Below are positions 43,369-54,400 of a stretch of DNA of 64,000 nucleotides, piece by piece (within the stretch, counting starts at the first letter, position 1; every line of letters starts with the position of its first letter). A program made the position numbers and the translations under genes. Origin of the DNA: Novacetimonas pomaceti (GTDB taxonomy: Bacteria > Pseudomonadota > Alphaproteobacteria > Acetobacterales > Acetobacteraceae); contig NZ_NOXG01000010.1 of assembly GCF_003207955.1 (NCBI RefSeq), positions 32,583-96,582 of the forward strand. Direction: 5' to 3'. The notes under the pieces were generated by a model that worked only from the letters and a program-made list of their open reading frames with translations, did no database searches and was not told where the DNA came from.

Positions 43369-43621
43369 GTGCGATCTCTTCGTGGTTGCTGGTAATCCGG
43401 AGCATGCCTGACATAGCGGCTCCGCCGATGTAATCCAAGCAGCGGAGTCGCCGCCATGACGGTATGCGCGCGACGCCCCTCCGTTATGTGGGCACGCCGG
43501 GGCATCGCGTCACGAAAACATGGACAAACACCCCCGAAACCACGGATATGAAACCCCGTTTTATCCCCGCCCCGCGCCGTAACATCCCGGGCCGCATCCC
43601 CGCGCAGAAGCCGTATTCCCC

Positions 43622-44896
43622 ATGTCCATCGCCACCACGACCACCCGCACCGCCTCATCCACGCTACCGCCGCTCATGCCGTTCTGGATGATCGGGCTGC
43701 TGGGGCTGCTGACCGCGATCGGCCCGCTTTCGACCGACATGTACCTGCCTGCCTTTCCCGTGCTGGACCAGGACCTGGCGCATGGCCGCAACGGCGCCAG
43801 CCAGATCACGCTGGCCGCGTGGTTCGCCGGACTGGCGGTGGGACAGTTCAGCATGGGGCCGCTTTCGGACCGGCTGGGCCGGCGCACGCCGCTGATCGGG
43901 GGGCTGGCGATTTTCCTCGTAGCCTCCATCGGATGCGCGTGCGCCACCACGCTGGACCTGTTCTGCCTGTGCCGGTTTGTCGCAGCACTTGGCGGGTCGG
44001 CGTGCAGCGTGGTGCCGCGCGCCATCGTGCGCGACGTCGCCACGGGACGGCAGGGGGCGAAGATCATGTCGCAGCTGACGCTGGTGTTCGGCCTGATGCC
44101 CATCCTCGCCCCCTCGCTGGGGAGCCTCGTGCTGTCGGTCGGGCACTGGCGGTGGATTTTCTGGGTCGCGGTGATCTATGCCGTGGTGGGCCTTGCGTGG
44201 ACGGCGTCCATGCTGCCCGACACGATGCCGCGCGACAGGCGCATCGCGCTGTCGCTGTCGGGGATCGCGACGCGGTATATCGGGCTGGTGCGCGAACCGG
44301 TTTTCATGTCGAGCGCCCTTATCACCAGCTTTGCCTCCTTCGTGATGTTCGCCTACCTCACGGCGTCGCCGATCCTGTTTGAAAAGCTGCTGCACTTCAC
44401 CCCCGCGCAGTTCGGAGTGTTCTTCGGGCTCAACGCGGCATTCTTCATCACGGGGGCGCAGATCAACGGCTGGCTGGTCCATCGCCATCCCCTGACGCGG
44501 CTGCTGAACGTGGGCATCCTTGTCTGCCTGTGCATCAGCATGCTGTGCCTCGGGCTGTCGCTGTCCGGTTTTGCCGGGCCGGGGCATCCGGCGGTGATCT
44601 GCGCGCTGATCATGGGCATTACCGGCACGCTGGGCTTTATCGGGCCGAACGCGATGGTGCTGGCGTTCACGCATCACGGACATCAGGCCGGAAGTGCCTC
44701 GGCCCTTATGGGGACGATCCAGTTCTCGCTCGCGGCGTTCAGCGGATTCGTGCTGGGGCATGTGACCTTCCACAGTCCCACGCCGCTGGCGGTCACGATC
44801 ATGGTGGGCGTAGCCGCCATGACGGGCTGCAATGTGTGGCGACATATATGTGACAAAAAAGTATCAGCCGCCGCCCTTTCTGGCACTTCCGCTTGA
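43622..44896 (+). CDS. Bcr/CflA family multidrug exporter (MFS)
   Basis: A 424-residue major facilitator with 12 membrane helices. GPLSTDMYLPAFP in the first helix loop and GPLSDRLGRRTPLIGG (the MFS loop 2-3 motif) are the Bcr/CflA hallmarks, together with VVPRAIVRDVATG in the fourth-fifth helix region. It is an H+-coupled drug or metabolite exporter; the substrate is unknown. The TTGACA near its stop codon may serve the candidate small RNA that follows. Confidence 0.9.
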   Translation: MSIATTTTRTASSTLPPLMPFWMIGLLGLLTAIGPLSTDMYLPAFPVLDQDLAHGRNGASQITLAAWFAGLAVGQFSMGPLSDRLGRRTPLIGGLAIFLVASIGCACATTLDLFCLCRFVAALGGSACSVVPRAIVRDVATGRQGAKIMSQLTLVFGLMPILAPSLGSLVLSVGHWRWIFWVAVIYAVVGLAWTASMLPDTMPRDRRIALSLSGIATRYIGLVREPVFMSSALITSFASFVMFAYLTASPILFEKLLHFTPAQFGVFFGLNAAFFITGAQINGWLVHRHPLTRLLNVGILVCLCISMLCLGLSLSGFAGPGHPAVICALIMGITGTLGFIGPNAMVLAFTHHGHQAGSASALMGTIQFSLAAFSGFVLGHVTFHSPTPLAVTIMVGVAAMTGCNVWRHICDKKVSAAALSGTSA

Positions 44897-44922
44897 CACC
44901 GGTCGTGCGCTTTTTCCATCTT
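44893..44922 (+). promoter_or_regulatory. Candidate promoter overlapping the Bcr/CflA stop codon
   Basis: A perfect -35 box TTGACA at 44893-44898 overlaps the stop codon; 17-18 bases later lies a weak -10 (CCATCT or CATCTT at 44916-44922). Transcription would begin near 44928, at the candidate small RNA. The -10 match is poor, so this rests mostly on the -35 and position. Confidence 0.35.
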
Positions 44923-45006
44923 CGTCCATGAAGCCGCATGACGTGTGCGCTTCATGGACGTTTCCTCCCTAAACTCCGGCGGCGTCTCGCGACGCCGCCT
45001 TTTTTT
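44923..45006 (+). ncRNA. Candidate small regulatory RNA with anti-SD stretch
   Basis: A 5' hairpin with perfect 12-base arms (CGTCCATGAAGC at 44923-44934 and GCTTCATGGACG at 44949-44960) is followed by an unpaired TTTCCTCCCTAAA (44961-44973) and a strong terminator (44978-45006). CCUCC in a single-stranded stretch is the anti-Shine-Dalgarno seed seen in several alphaproteobacterial small RNAs. A promoter candidate precedes it. A 14-codon frame (ATG at 44928 to TAA) is also contained, so a leader peptide is the main alternative. Confidence 0.4.
44978..45006 (+). terminator. Rho-independent terminator
   Basis: GGCGGCGTC (44978-44986) and GACGCCGCC (44991-44999) pair perfectly around TCGC and are followed by seven T residues. 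It ends whatever transcript covers 44900-45000, either the Bcr/CflA message or the candidate small RNA, and insulates mlaE. Confidence 0.93.
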
Positions 45007-45140
45007 GGGACTTCGAGAATTTTCCTGCGAACATGCGGTTCGGGTCACGCGCTTTGGCTTTGACGCCGGCATCATCCCGCGCTACGGCAGGAACATGTCC
45101 GACCCAACTTCCCCCTTCACGCCGCTGATCCCCATGGGGG

Positions 45141-45932
45141 ATGCGCGTGGATAAAATCCTCGATTTCATCGCGGGCATCGGCCGCACGCTCCTCGACATG
45201 GTGCGCATGGCGGGGCAGGTGACGCTGTTCGGCCTGCTGGCGGTGTCCCACCTGGTACGCCCTCCCTTCTACTGGCGGACGTTCTGGGGATCGCTGATTG
45301 AAATCGGCTATTTCTCCCTGCCGGTCGTCGCGCTGACGGCGCTGTTTTCGGGGGGAGTGATCGCGCTGCAGTCCTATACCGGGTTTGCGCAGTACCATGC
45401 GCAGAGCGCGATCGCGGGCATCGTCATCCTTGCGGTCACGCGCGAACTCGGCCCCGTTCTGGCGGGCCTGATGGTGGCGGGGCGCGTGGGGGCGGCGATG
45501 TCGGCGGAAATCGGCACGATGCGGGTCACCAACCAGATCGACGCGCTCAGCACGCTTTCGACCAACCCGATCAAATACCTTGTCACCCCGCGCCTGCTGG
45601 CGGGGACGCTGGCGCTGCCGTTCCTTGTGATCGTGGCCGACATCCTTGGCGTCATGGGGGGCTTCATCGTCTGTGTCATGAAGCTCAACTTCGTGCCGCA
45701 GGCCTATATTTCCGCGACGCTGTCCTCGTTCAAGATGATGGACGTGACCGTGGGGCTGGCCAAGGCCGCGATCTTCGGTTTCCTGATCGCGCTGATGGGC
45801 TGCTATCACGGCTATCACAGCCGTGGCGGGGCGGAAGGCGTGGGGGCGGCCACGACGGCGGCGGTCGTCGCGGCCTCCATCCTGCTGCTGACCTTTGATT
45901 ACCTCCTGACGGATGTGTTCTTTTCGCAATGA
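45141..45932 (+). CDS. mlaE: MlaE family lipid ABC transporter permease
   Basis: A 263-residue permease with about five to six membrane helices and the MlaE hallmarks LFSGGVIALQSYTGFAQY and ARELGPVL-like TRELGPVLAGLMVAGRVGAAM plus AEIGTMRVTNQIDAL, the coupling region for MlaF. It overlaps mlaF by four bases. The pair should move phospholipids between inner and outer membrane. ATG at 45141 is used; GTG at 45147 is also possible. Confidence 0.92.
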   Translation: MRVDKILDFIAGIGRTLLDMVRMAGQVTLFGLLAVSHLVRPPFYWRTFWGSLIEIGYFSLPVVALTALFSGGVIALQSYTGFAQYHAQSAIAGIVILAVTRELGPVLAGLMVAGRVGAAMSAEIGTMRVTNQIDALSTLSTNPIKYLVTPRLLAGTLALPFLVIVADILGVMGGFIVCVMKLNFVPQAYISATLSSFKMMDVTVGLAKAAIFGFLIALMGCYHGYHSRGGAEGVGAATTAAVVAASILLLTFDYLLTDVFFSQ

Positions 45933-46720
45933 CCGGACAGACGCCGAAAATCCGCATTCGCGGCCTGTGCAAATCCTTTGGCCCGAAAGTGGTGCTCAAC
46001 GGGGTGGACCTCGACGTCATGGCGGGCACGTCGTTCGTCATCATCGGGGGGTCGGGCACGGGCAAGTCGGTGCTGCTGCGCTGCATCCTCGGGCTGGTGA
46101 CGCCGGATGCGGGGACGATCGAAATCGACGGCGTGGACGTAACCACCCTGTCGCCGCGCCATCGCGAACCCTATATGGAAAAGATCGGGATGCTGTTCCA
46201 GAACGCCGCGCTGTTTGACAGCCTGACGGTCTGGGAAAATGTCGCCTTCGGCCTGATGGCGGCGGGACGGCTGCACAAGCACCGGATCAGCCGTGCTGAC
46301 GCCAGGAAACGCGCGGGCGAACTGCTGGAACAGGTGGGGATGGACCCAGCGGTGGGCGCGCTTTCGCCCGCCGAACTGTCGGGGGGCATGCAAAAACGCG
46401 TCGGGCTGGCGCGCGCGATCGCGGCACGGCCGGAAATCCTGTTCTTTGACGAACCGACCACCGGCCTTGACCCCATCATGGGGGCCGTCATTGACGGGCT
46501 GATCGTCGATTGCGTGCGCAAGCTGGGATCGACCGCCATCGCCATCACGCATGACATGGCCTCCGCCCAGCGGATCGGCGACCAGGCGGCCATGCTGTAT
46601 GAAGGCAGGCTCATCTGGCAGGGACCGGCGACCTCGCTTCTGGACAGTGGCAACCCGATCGTTGACCAGTTCACGCATGGCCGGCGCGAGGGGCCGATCA
46701 AGGTGGATGTCCGCGTCTGA
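45929..46720 (+). CDS. mlaF: MlaF family lipid ABC transporter ATPase
   Basis: A 263-residue ATPase with all motifs intact: Walker A GGSGTGKS (about 40-47), Q-loop LFQNAALFDSL, signature LSGGMQKRVGLARAI, Walker B ILFFDEPTTGLDP and switch histidine in ITHDM. The intact set contrasts with the degenerate ATPase at 3805-4926. It is coupled to mlaE by the ATGA overlap. The usual next gene mlaD is absent; a repeat and radA follow. Confidence 0.95.
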   Translation: MTGQTPKIRIRGLCKSFGPKVVLNGVDLDVMAGTSFVIIGGSGTGKSVLLRCILGLVTPDAGTIEIDGVDVTTLSPRHREPYMEKIGMLFQNAALFDSLTVWENVAFGLMAAGRLHKHRISRADARKRAGELLEQVGMDPAVGALSPAELSGGMQKRVGLARAIAARPEILFFDEPTTGLDPIMGAVIDGLIVDCVRKLGSTAIAITHDMASAQRIGDQAAMLYEGRLIWQGPATSLLDSGNPIVDQFTHGRREGPIKVDVRV

Positions 46721-46744
46721 GAGGCTGTTTGAAACGACCTTCCT

Positions 46745-46826
46745 GAAAAGTTTTCGGGTGTTGCCTTTTTTCAGAACGGCGACGTCCTTCGAAGCTTTTT
46801 GCAAAAAGCTTCACCAAAAACTTTTA
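46745..46826 (-). repeat. Double-hairpin intergenic repeat, copy 6 (extended subtype)
   Basis: Reverse orientation. The GAAGC/GCTTC hairpin is perfect; the other hairpin is GTTGCC-type with mismatches. It shares with copy 9 a flank on the left (GAGGCTGTTTGAAA at 46721-46734, ACCTTC) and on the right (TTTATGATTTCAGG). It lies directly behind mlaF. Confidence 0.85.
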
Positions 46827-46872
46827 TGATTTCAGGGCATTGTCGGGCCGATCCTTTATGACAGGCTCTGGA

Positions 46873-46893
46873 CGGCAGACCTGCCGCCTTTTT
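46873..46893 (+). terminator. Probable terminator upstream of radA
   Basis: CGGCA (46873-46877) and TGCCG (46882-46886) pair around GACC and are followed by CCTTTTT. It lies about 150 bases after the mlaF stop and 50 bases before radA, so it may end the mla message or attenuate radA. Confidence 0.45.
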
Positions 46894-46940
46894 CATGTGC
46901 GCGATGTCGCGTCCTTTCACACCATAGCTGGGGAACCAAG

Positions 46941-48335
<1,395 letters not shown>

Positions 48336-48341
48336 CCCGGC

Positions 48342-48959
48342 GTGAGCGAGACGCCCCTGATCCTGACGCAGCAGGTCATGCTGGAACGCGAAATCCGCAA
48401 GAGCCTCTTTCTGGCGCAGGCCGCCCCCGTTTCCTCGGCCGATGCGGCGCTGGCCTTCATTGCGGAGGTCAGCGATCCCGACGCCACCCACAACTGCTGG
48501 GCCTATCGCATCGGGCAGTCCTATCGCAGCGACGATGATGGCGAACCGGGCGGCACCGCCGGGCGCCCCATCCTGCAGGTGATCGAGGGGCAGGGATTCG
48601 ACCGGACCGTCGTCGTGGTGACGCGCTGGTTCGGGGGGATCAAGCTGGGGGCGGGGGGGCTGGTCCGTGCCTATGGCGGGACGGCGGCGGAATGCCTGCG
48701 CACCGCACCATCGCGTCCCCTCATGCCGATGTGCGGCCTGACCTTCCATTGCGGCTTTTCCGAACATGCCCTGATGCGCGCCCGCCTGCTGGCGATGGAC
48801 GCGACGATAGAGGCGGAAACCTTTGGCGCGGATGGCGTCGACCTGCGCATCACCCTGCCACAGGCACGCGAAGAAGAAGCCCGCGCGCGCATCACCGACA
48901 TCACGCGCGGGCAGGCCGTCATCCGTGCCGAGGAAGACCCAGAGCCTGAAACCCATTAA
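48342..48959 (+). CDS. YigZ/IMPACT family protein
   Basis: A 205-residue protein with the UPF0029 core: SKSLFLAQAAPV-like RKSLFLAQA, AYRIGQSYRSDDDGEPGGTAG and VVTRWFGGIKLGAGGLVRAY, which is the most conserved block of the family. GTG start, six bases after radA, so they are probably cotranscribed. The family is linked to translation regulation in eukaryotes (IMPACT), but the bacterial role is unknown. Confidence 0.92.
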   Translation: MSETPLILTQQVMLEREIRKSLFLAQAAPVSSADAALAFIAEVSDPDATHNCWAYRIGQSYRSDDDGEPGGTAGRPILQVIEGQGFDRTVVVVTRWFGGIKLGAGGLVRAYGGTAAECLRTAPSRPLMPMCGLTFHCGFSEHALMRARLLAMDATIEAETFGADGVDLRITLPQAREEEARARITDITRGQAVIRAEEDPEPETH

Positions 48960-49040
48960 AAGTTTCTGGTGAAGATTTTTCCAAAAAGCTCTGGAACCAT
49001 CCCGACTTTTTTAAAAAAGTCGCCACCATGAAATTTTCAT
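48958..49040 (+). repeat. Double-hairpin intergenic repeat, copy 7 (degenerate)
   Basis: Same orientation as copy 1 but the most diverged copy: the first hairpin has lost its GC ends (GAAGATTTTTCC against AAAAAGCTCTGG), the second is GACTTTTTT/AAAAAAGTC. The outer arms survive partly (AAAAGTTTCTGG and CATGAAATTTT). It overlaps the yigZ stop by two bases and faces the end of dnaB. Confidence 0.7.
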
Positions 49041-49065
49041 TACCTTTAATTAACGGGTTTTTTAA

Positions 49066-50604
49066 TCAGGCATCATGAACCATGTCGAGGTCCGCGAACC
49101 GCGTGAACTCACCCTCGAAGAACAGATGCACCGTGCCCGTCGGGCCGTGACGCTGCTTTTCAAGGATGAGTTCCGCGCGGTTATGGGCAAGGTCCATCTT
49201 GCGCTGCCAGTCCTCCAGCGCGGTCTGGTACTTGTCCTGTGAATCGAAGGACGTTTCCTTGGGCTGGCGCTGCTGGAGGTAGTACTGATCGCGATAGACG
49301 AACATGACCGCGTCGGCATCCTGCTCGATGGAGCCGGATTCACGCAGGTCCGACAGCATCGGACGCTTGTCCTCGCGGCTTTCGACCTGACGCGACAGCT
49401 GCGACAGCGCAATGACCGGCACCGACAGTTCCTTGGCCAGCGCCTTGAGCCCCTGCGTGATCATGGAGATTTCCAGCACGCGGTTTTCCGGACGCGTCCC
49501 CACGGACGGCCGCATCAGCTGAAGGTAATCCACCACCACGAGGCTGAGGCCCTTGGTGCGCGCCAGCCGGCGGCAGCGCGTGCGCATGGCCGACAGCGTG
49601 ATGGCGGGCGTGTCGTCGATATGCAGCGGCAGCTGCGCCAGCTCGCGGCTGACCTGCACGAAACGGTCGAACTCCTTCTGTCCGATTTCGCCCCGGCGGA
49701 TCCGCTCGCCCGATACGCTGGCCTGTTCGGACAGGATACGGGTGGCCAGCTGCTCGGCCGACATTTCGAGGGAGAAGATGGCGACCGATCCCTTGGGCTG
49801 CGTGCCGGGGGCGGCTTCCTGCGCCTCGCGCATCAGGGCGCGCGCGGCGCTGAAGGCGATCTTGGTCGCCAGCGCCGTCTTGCCCATCGCGGGCCGCCCG
49901 GCCAGGATCAGCAGGTCCGACGGGTGCAGCCCGCCCGTTTTCTTGTCCAGATCCCGCAGCCCGGTGGTCAGCCCCACCACGTCGCCAGCGCGGCTGAAAG
50001 CCTGCTGCGCCACCTCCAGCGCCTCCGCCAGCGCCCGGTCAAAGGCGAGGAAGCCACCATCCTGCCCCTTTTCGGTGGCAAGGCGGAACAGCGCCTCCTC
50101 CCCTGCCTCGATCTGGTCCACGCCGGTCATGCCGGTGCTGGATCCAAACGCGGTGTTAACGACATCCTCGCCGATCTCGATCAGCTGGCGACGCACCCAT
50201 GCGTCATGGATGGCGCGCCCGTAATCGGCGGCGTTGATGATGCCCACCATCGCGCCAAGCAGCTTCACCAGATATCCCGGCCCGCCAACCGCGCCCAGCG
50301 CGTCGGAATTCTCGAACTCCGAACGCAGCGTCACCGGGTCGGCCAGCAGCCCGGCCTCGATCCGGCGGGAAATGGCGTCGAAAATGACGCCGTTCACCTC
50401 GTTGGCGAAATGGGCGCCGGTCAGGAAGTCCGAGACCCGGTCATAGGCGCGGTTGTTCGTCAGGATGGCGCCAAGCAGCGCCTGTTCCGCCTGGATGTTG
50501 GCGGGTGGCGTGCGTTGGGAAATCCCGATCAGGGAGCCGGAGGCACGGGACTCGTCGGGGGTGGGATTGATCGTATTCACGGTATCCATTCTATCCGACA
50601 TCAC
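49066..50604 (-). CDS. dnaB: Replicative DNA helicase DnaB
   Basis: A 512-residue hexameric helicase. The N-terminal domain begins PPANIQAEQALLGAIL; the C-terminal RecA-like domain has Walker A AGRPAMGKTALA (about 222-233), EMSAEQLATR (motif 1a), Walker B LSLVVVDYLQLM and the later DLRESGSIEQDADAV motif. No intein is inserted at the P-loop or the DYLQ site, where DnaB inteins usually sit. It faces yigZ and is followed upstream by gmk on the same strand. Confidence 0.97.
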   Translation of the reverse strand: MMSDRMDTVNTINPTPDESRASGSLIGISQRTPPANIQAEQALLGAILTNNRAYDRVSDFLTGAHFANEVNGVIFDAISRRIEAGLLADPVTLRSEFENSDALGAVGGPGYLVKLLGAMVGIINAADYGRAIHDAWVRRQLIEIGEDVVNTAFGSSTGMTGVDQIEAGEEALFRLATEKGQDGGFLAFDRALAEALEVAQQAFSRAGDVVGLTTGLRDLDKKTGGLHPSDLLILAGRPAMGKTALATKIAFSAARALMREAQEAAPGTQPKGSVAIFSLEMSAEQLATRILSEQASVSGERIRRGEIGQKEFDRFVQVSRELAQLPLHIDDTPAITLSAMRTRCRRLARTKGLSLVVVDYLQLMRPSVGTRPENRVLEISMITQGLKALAKELSVPVIALSQLSRQVESREDKRPMLSDLRESGSIEQDADAVMFVYRDQYYLQQRQPKETSFDSQDKYQTALEDWQRKMDLAHNRAELILEKQRHGPTGTVHLFFEGEFTRFADLDMVHDA

Positions 50605-50640
50605 GACTTTACAGGAGGGGGGTCAGGACGCGCGGGCGCA

Positions 50641-51300
50641 TCAGACCCCGAAACTTGCGACAAGGTCCGCCAGTCCGAACTGGCGGTGGCGTTGCAGCCG
50701 GGCCGCCGTCAGGATGGCGCGCGCCTGCGCGATGGCGCAGTCCAGATCGGCATTGACGATGACATGATCGAATTCGTTCCAGTGCGAGATTTCGTCCCGG
50801 GCGGCCTGCATGCGGCGTTCGATTTCCGCCTTTTCGTCCGAACCGCGCCCGTGCAGCCTGCGCTCCAGCTCCTCGATCGAGGGGGGGAGCACGAACAGGC
50901 CCACCACGTCGTCGGGCAGCGCCGCGCGGATCTGGCGATGCCCCTGCCAGTCGATGTCGAACACCATGTCACGCCCCTGCGCCAGGGCCTGTTCCACCGG
51001 CGCGCGGGGGGTGCCGTACCCCCGTCCGAAAACGGTCGCCCATTCCAGAAGTTCGCCAGCGTTCGCCATTTGCGTGAAACGTTCCATGGTGCGAAAGTGG
51101 TAATGAACGCCATCGGTTTCGCCGGGCCGGGGCTGACGGGTCGTGACGGAAACGGAATGCAGCAGCTGGGGCTCCGATGCCCGTAACGCATTGGCAATGG
51201 TTGATTTCCCCGCCCCGGAAGGTGCCGAAATGACGAGGCACACCCCACGACGCGCCACTGGGGGACAGGATGAGGACACTGGCGCGCGCGTCGTGGTCAT
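50641..51300 (-). CDS. gmk: Guanylate kinase
   Basis: A 219-residue kinase phosphorylating GMP to GDP. It has the P-loop SAPSGAGKST (about 25-34), the GMP-binding SVTTRQPRPGETDGVHYHF and MVFDIDWQGHRQIR. About 18 residues precede the core, which is slightly longer than usual; no better start exists nearer the P-loop. It lies upstream of dnaB by 36 bases and diverges from the RND pump. Confidence 0.95.
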   Translation of the reverse strand: MTTTRAPVSSSCPPVARRGVCLVISAPSGAGKSTIANALRASEPQLLHSVSVTTRQPRPGETDGVHYHFRTMERFTQMANAGELLEWATVFGRGYGTPRAPVEQALAQGRDMVFDIDWQGHRQIRAALPDDVVGLFVLPPSIEELERRLHGRGSDEKAEIERRMQAARDEISHWNEFDHVIVNADLDCAIAQARAILTAARLQRHRQFGLADLVASFGV

Positions 51301-51477
51301 GAGTTTGAATCCTTGCTCGATGGTCTTTGGTCCGGCCCGCTACAGGGGCCGGATTCGCGATGTTTTATCAGGCGGAGAGTATTCTGCGAATATGAAACCC
51401 ATCCCTATGCGACGCGAAGCCGCCCCCGCGTCCCATGCCGGTCATGACACCGCCCTTTCCGGCCAGGCAGGCGCCGC

Positions 51478-54400
51478 ATGAACCTGTGCCGTGTCTTTAT
51501 CATGCGCCCGGTCGCCACGACACTGGTCTCGCTGGCATTGCTGCTGGCCGGTGTCTTTGCCTATCGCGTGCTGCCGGTGGGGGACCTGCCGAACATCTCC
51601 GTTCCCATCATCTATGTCATGGCGTCACAGCCGGGCGCCTCGCCACAGCAGATGGCGAGTTCCGTCACGACGCCCCTGGAGCGCAGGTTGGGGCAGATTG
51701 CCGGCGTCAACGAGATCGAATCCGATTCCAGCCAGGATTCCGCGTTCATCCTGCTGACCTTCGATGATTCGGTGAACATCGACGCCGCCGCGAACGACGT
51801 GGAGGCGGCGCTGCAGGCCGCGCGCAGCGACATGCCCGCGACATTGCAGTCGCAGCCGCAGTACTGGAAGGCCAACCCGTCGGACAACCCGATCATCATC
51901 CTGACCCTGACATCGGACACCCAGCCGGTATCCCACCTGTACGATATCGCAAAGACCCGGCTGCAACCCCTGCTGTCGCAGGTGCAGGGGGTGGGCTGGA
52001 TCGATATCGAGGGAAGTTCCGCCCCCGCCGTGCGCGTGGACATCAATCCCTTCCCCCTGTTCAAGTACGGCCTGGGGTTCGAGGACATCCGCTCCGCCCT
52101 TGCTTCTGCCAATGCCAACACGCCCAAGGGCTTCATCCAGGACGGGCTGACCCGCTACACGCTGGCGACCAATGACCAGGCGCGTGACGCGACGCAGTAC
52201 CGCAACCTTATCATCGGCTACCGCAATGGCCGTCCGGTGCGCCTTTCGGACGTGGCGAGCGTGCATGACGGGGTGGAAAACGACCACAAGGCCGGTTTCT
52301 TCAACGGTCATCCCGCCGTCATGGCCATCGTGCGGCCAAAGGCGGGGGCGAACGTCATCCGCGTGATCGACCAGATCAAGGAACGCGTCCCCACCCTGCG
52401 CGCGGCCCTGCCAAAAGGGATCACCCTGACGCCCGTGATGGACCGTTCGGTCACGATCCGCGCGTCGCTGGCCGATACGCAATGGACGCTGGTCATATCG
52501 GTGGCGCTGGTGGTGCTGGTGGTGCTGTTTTTCCTGCGCACGCCGCGTTCCACCCTCATCCCCGCGATCACGGTGCCCATCTCGCTGGCGGGGACGCTGG
52601 CGGTCATGTACGTGTTCGGCTTCTCGCTCGACATCCTGTCGCTGATGGCGCTGACGATCGCCACCGGGTTCGTCGTGGATGACGCCATCGTGGTGCTGGA
52701 GAACATCGCCCGCCATATGGAGGCGGGGATGGGCCGCATGCAGGCGACGCTGCTGGGATCGCGCGAAATCGCCTTTACGGTGCTGTCGATCACCATCTCG
52801 CTGGTCGCGGTGTTCCTGCCGCTGCTGCTGATGGGGGGGACGGCCGGGAAGATCTTTTTCGAATTCTCCATGACGCTGGCCATCACGGTGGTCATGTCGC
52901 TGTTCCTTTCGCTCAGCCTGACGCCGATGATGTGCAGCCTGCTGCTGGAGGTGAACCATGACGCCCCCCTGCCGCCGGACGCCCCGCTGTGGCTGCGCGG
53001 CATGCGGGCCTGTTCGGACGGGTTCGAACACCTGTTCGCCATGGTGCTGCGGATTTACAGCCGCTCCCTTGAATGGGCGCTGCGCCATCATGTCCTGACG
53101 GCGCTGACGCTGCCGCTCAGCTTTTTCCTCATGATCGGCATCCTCGTCATCATGCCCAAGGGGATCCTGCCCAAGGAAGACGTCGCCCTGATCATGAGCT
53201 TCTTCCGCGCCGACCAGACCACGTCATTTCCCGTCATGACCGACAAGATCCGCCAGATCAGCCAGGCCATGACAGAGGATCAGGACACGCAGGAAGTCCT
53301 TGCATTTTCGGGCGATTCCAACATCGAAGGGCAGGCATTCGCCCAGATGATCGACCGGACGAAGCGTCGCGACGGCCCTGACGAAATGATCGCGCGCATC
53401 CACAAACGTCTGCGCAACGTGACGGGGCTGGACCTGTCGATGTTTTCGGCGGGCGACATCAGTGGCGGCGGCGGCCGACAGAAGCAGGGTGCCTATCGCT
53501 ATATCCTGACCAGCGACAACGCCGATGACATCTATGTCTGGGTCCCGCGCCTGACCGCGACGCTGCGCAATGACCCGGTGCTGCGCGATGTCACCACCGA
53601 TGTCATGAACAATGGCGCGGCCGTTCACGCCAGCATCGTGCGTGACGCCGCCGCGCGCTACCTGATCACCCCGCAGTTGGTCAGCAATACGCTATACGAC
53701 GCCTTCGGACAGCGTTCGGCGTCAAACATCTCCACCTCCCTTACGACCTATCACGTCGTCATGCAGGTGGAGGACCGTTTCCGCACCACGCCGGACATCC
53801 TGTCGGCCTTCCGGCTGTCCACCTCGGGCGGGAGCGCGGGCGGCGGCACGGTTTCAAACACGATCCGCGTGCCCAACCCGACCGACACCAGCAGCCAGTT
53901 CACGCAGCTGAGCCAGCAGTCGTTCCGGAACTCCATCGCCAACAGACTGGCGGGCGGCAATGGCGCATCGAACGGTTCCGCCGTTTCCTCCAGCAGCGAG
54001 ACGATGGTCCCCCTGTCGGTCGTCGCCAACCTGGAACGCCATCCGACGTCGATCACGGTGTCGCATCGCGACGGTTTCGTCTCGGCTGCGATTTCCTTCA
54101 ACCTTGCGCCGGGCAAGGCGCTGAGCGATGCCAGCGACGAAATCCGCACGACCATGGTCAAAATGGGGGTTCCGCCCTCCATCCAGGGGGGATTTTCAGG
54201 GCAGGCGGCGCAGTTCCAGAAAGCCATCGTGAACGAACTGCTGGTGTTCGTCGCGGCCCTTGCGACCATGTATGTCACGCTGGGCATCCTGTATGAAAGC
54301 TACATCCATCCGCTGACGATCCTGTCCACCCTGCCCTCCGCCGCGGTGGGGGCGGTGCTGGCGCTGTGGCTGACGGGGCAGGAATTCTCGCTGATCGCGA

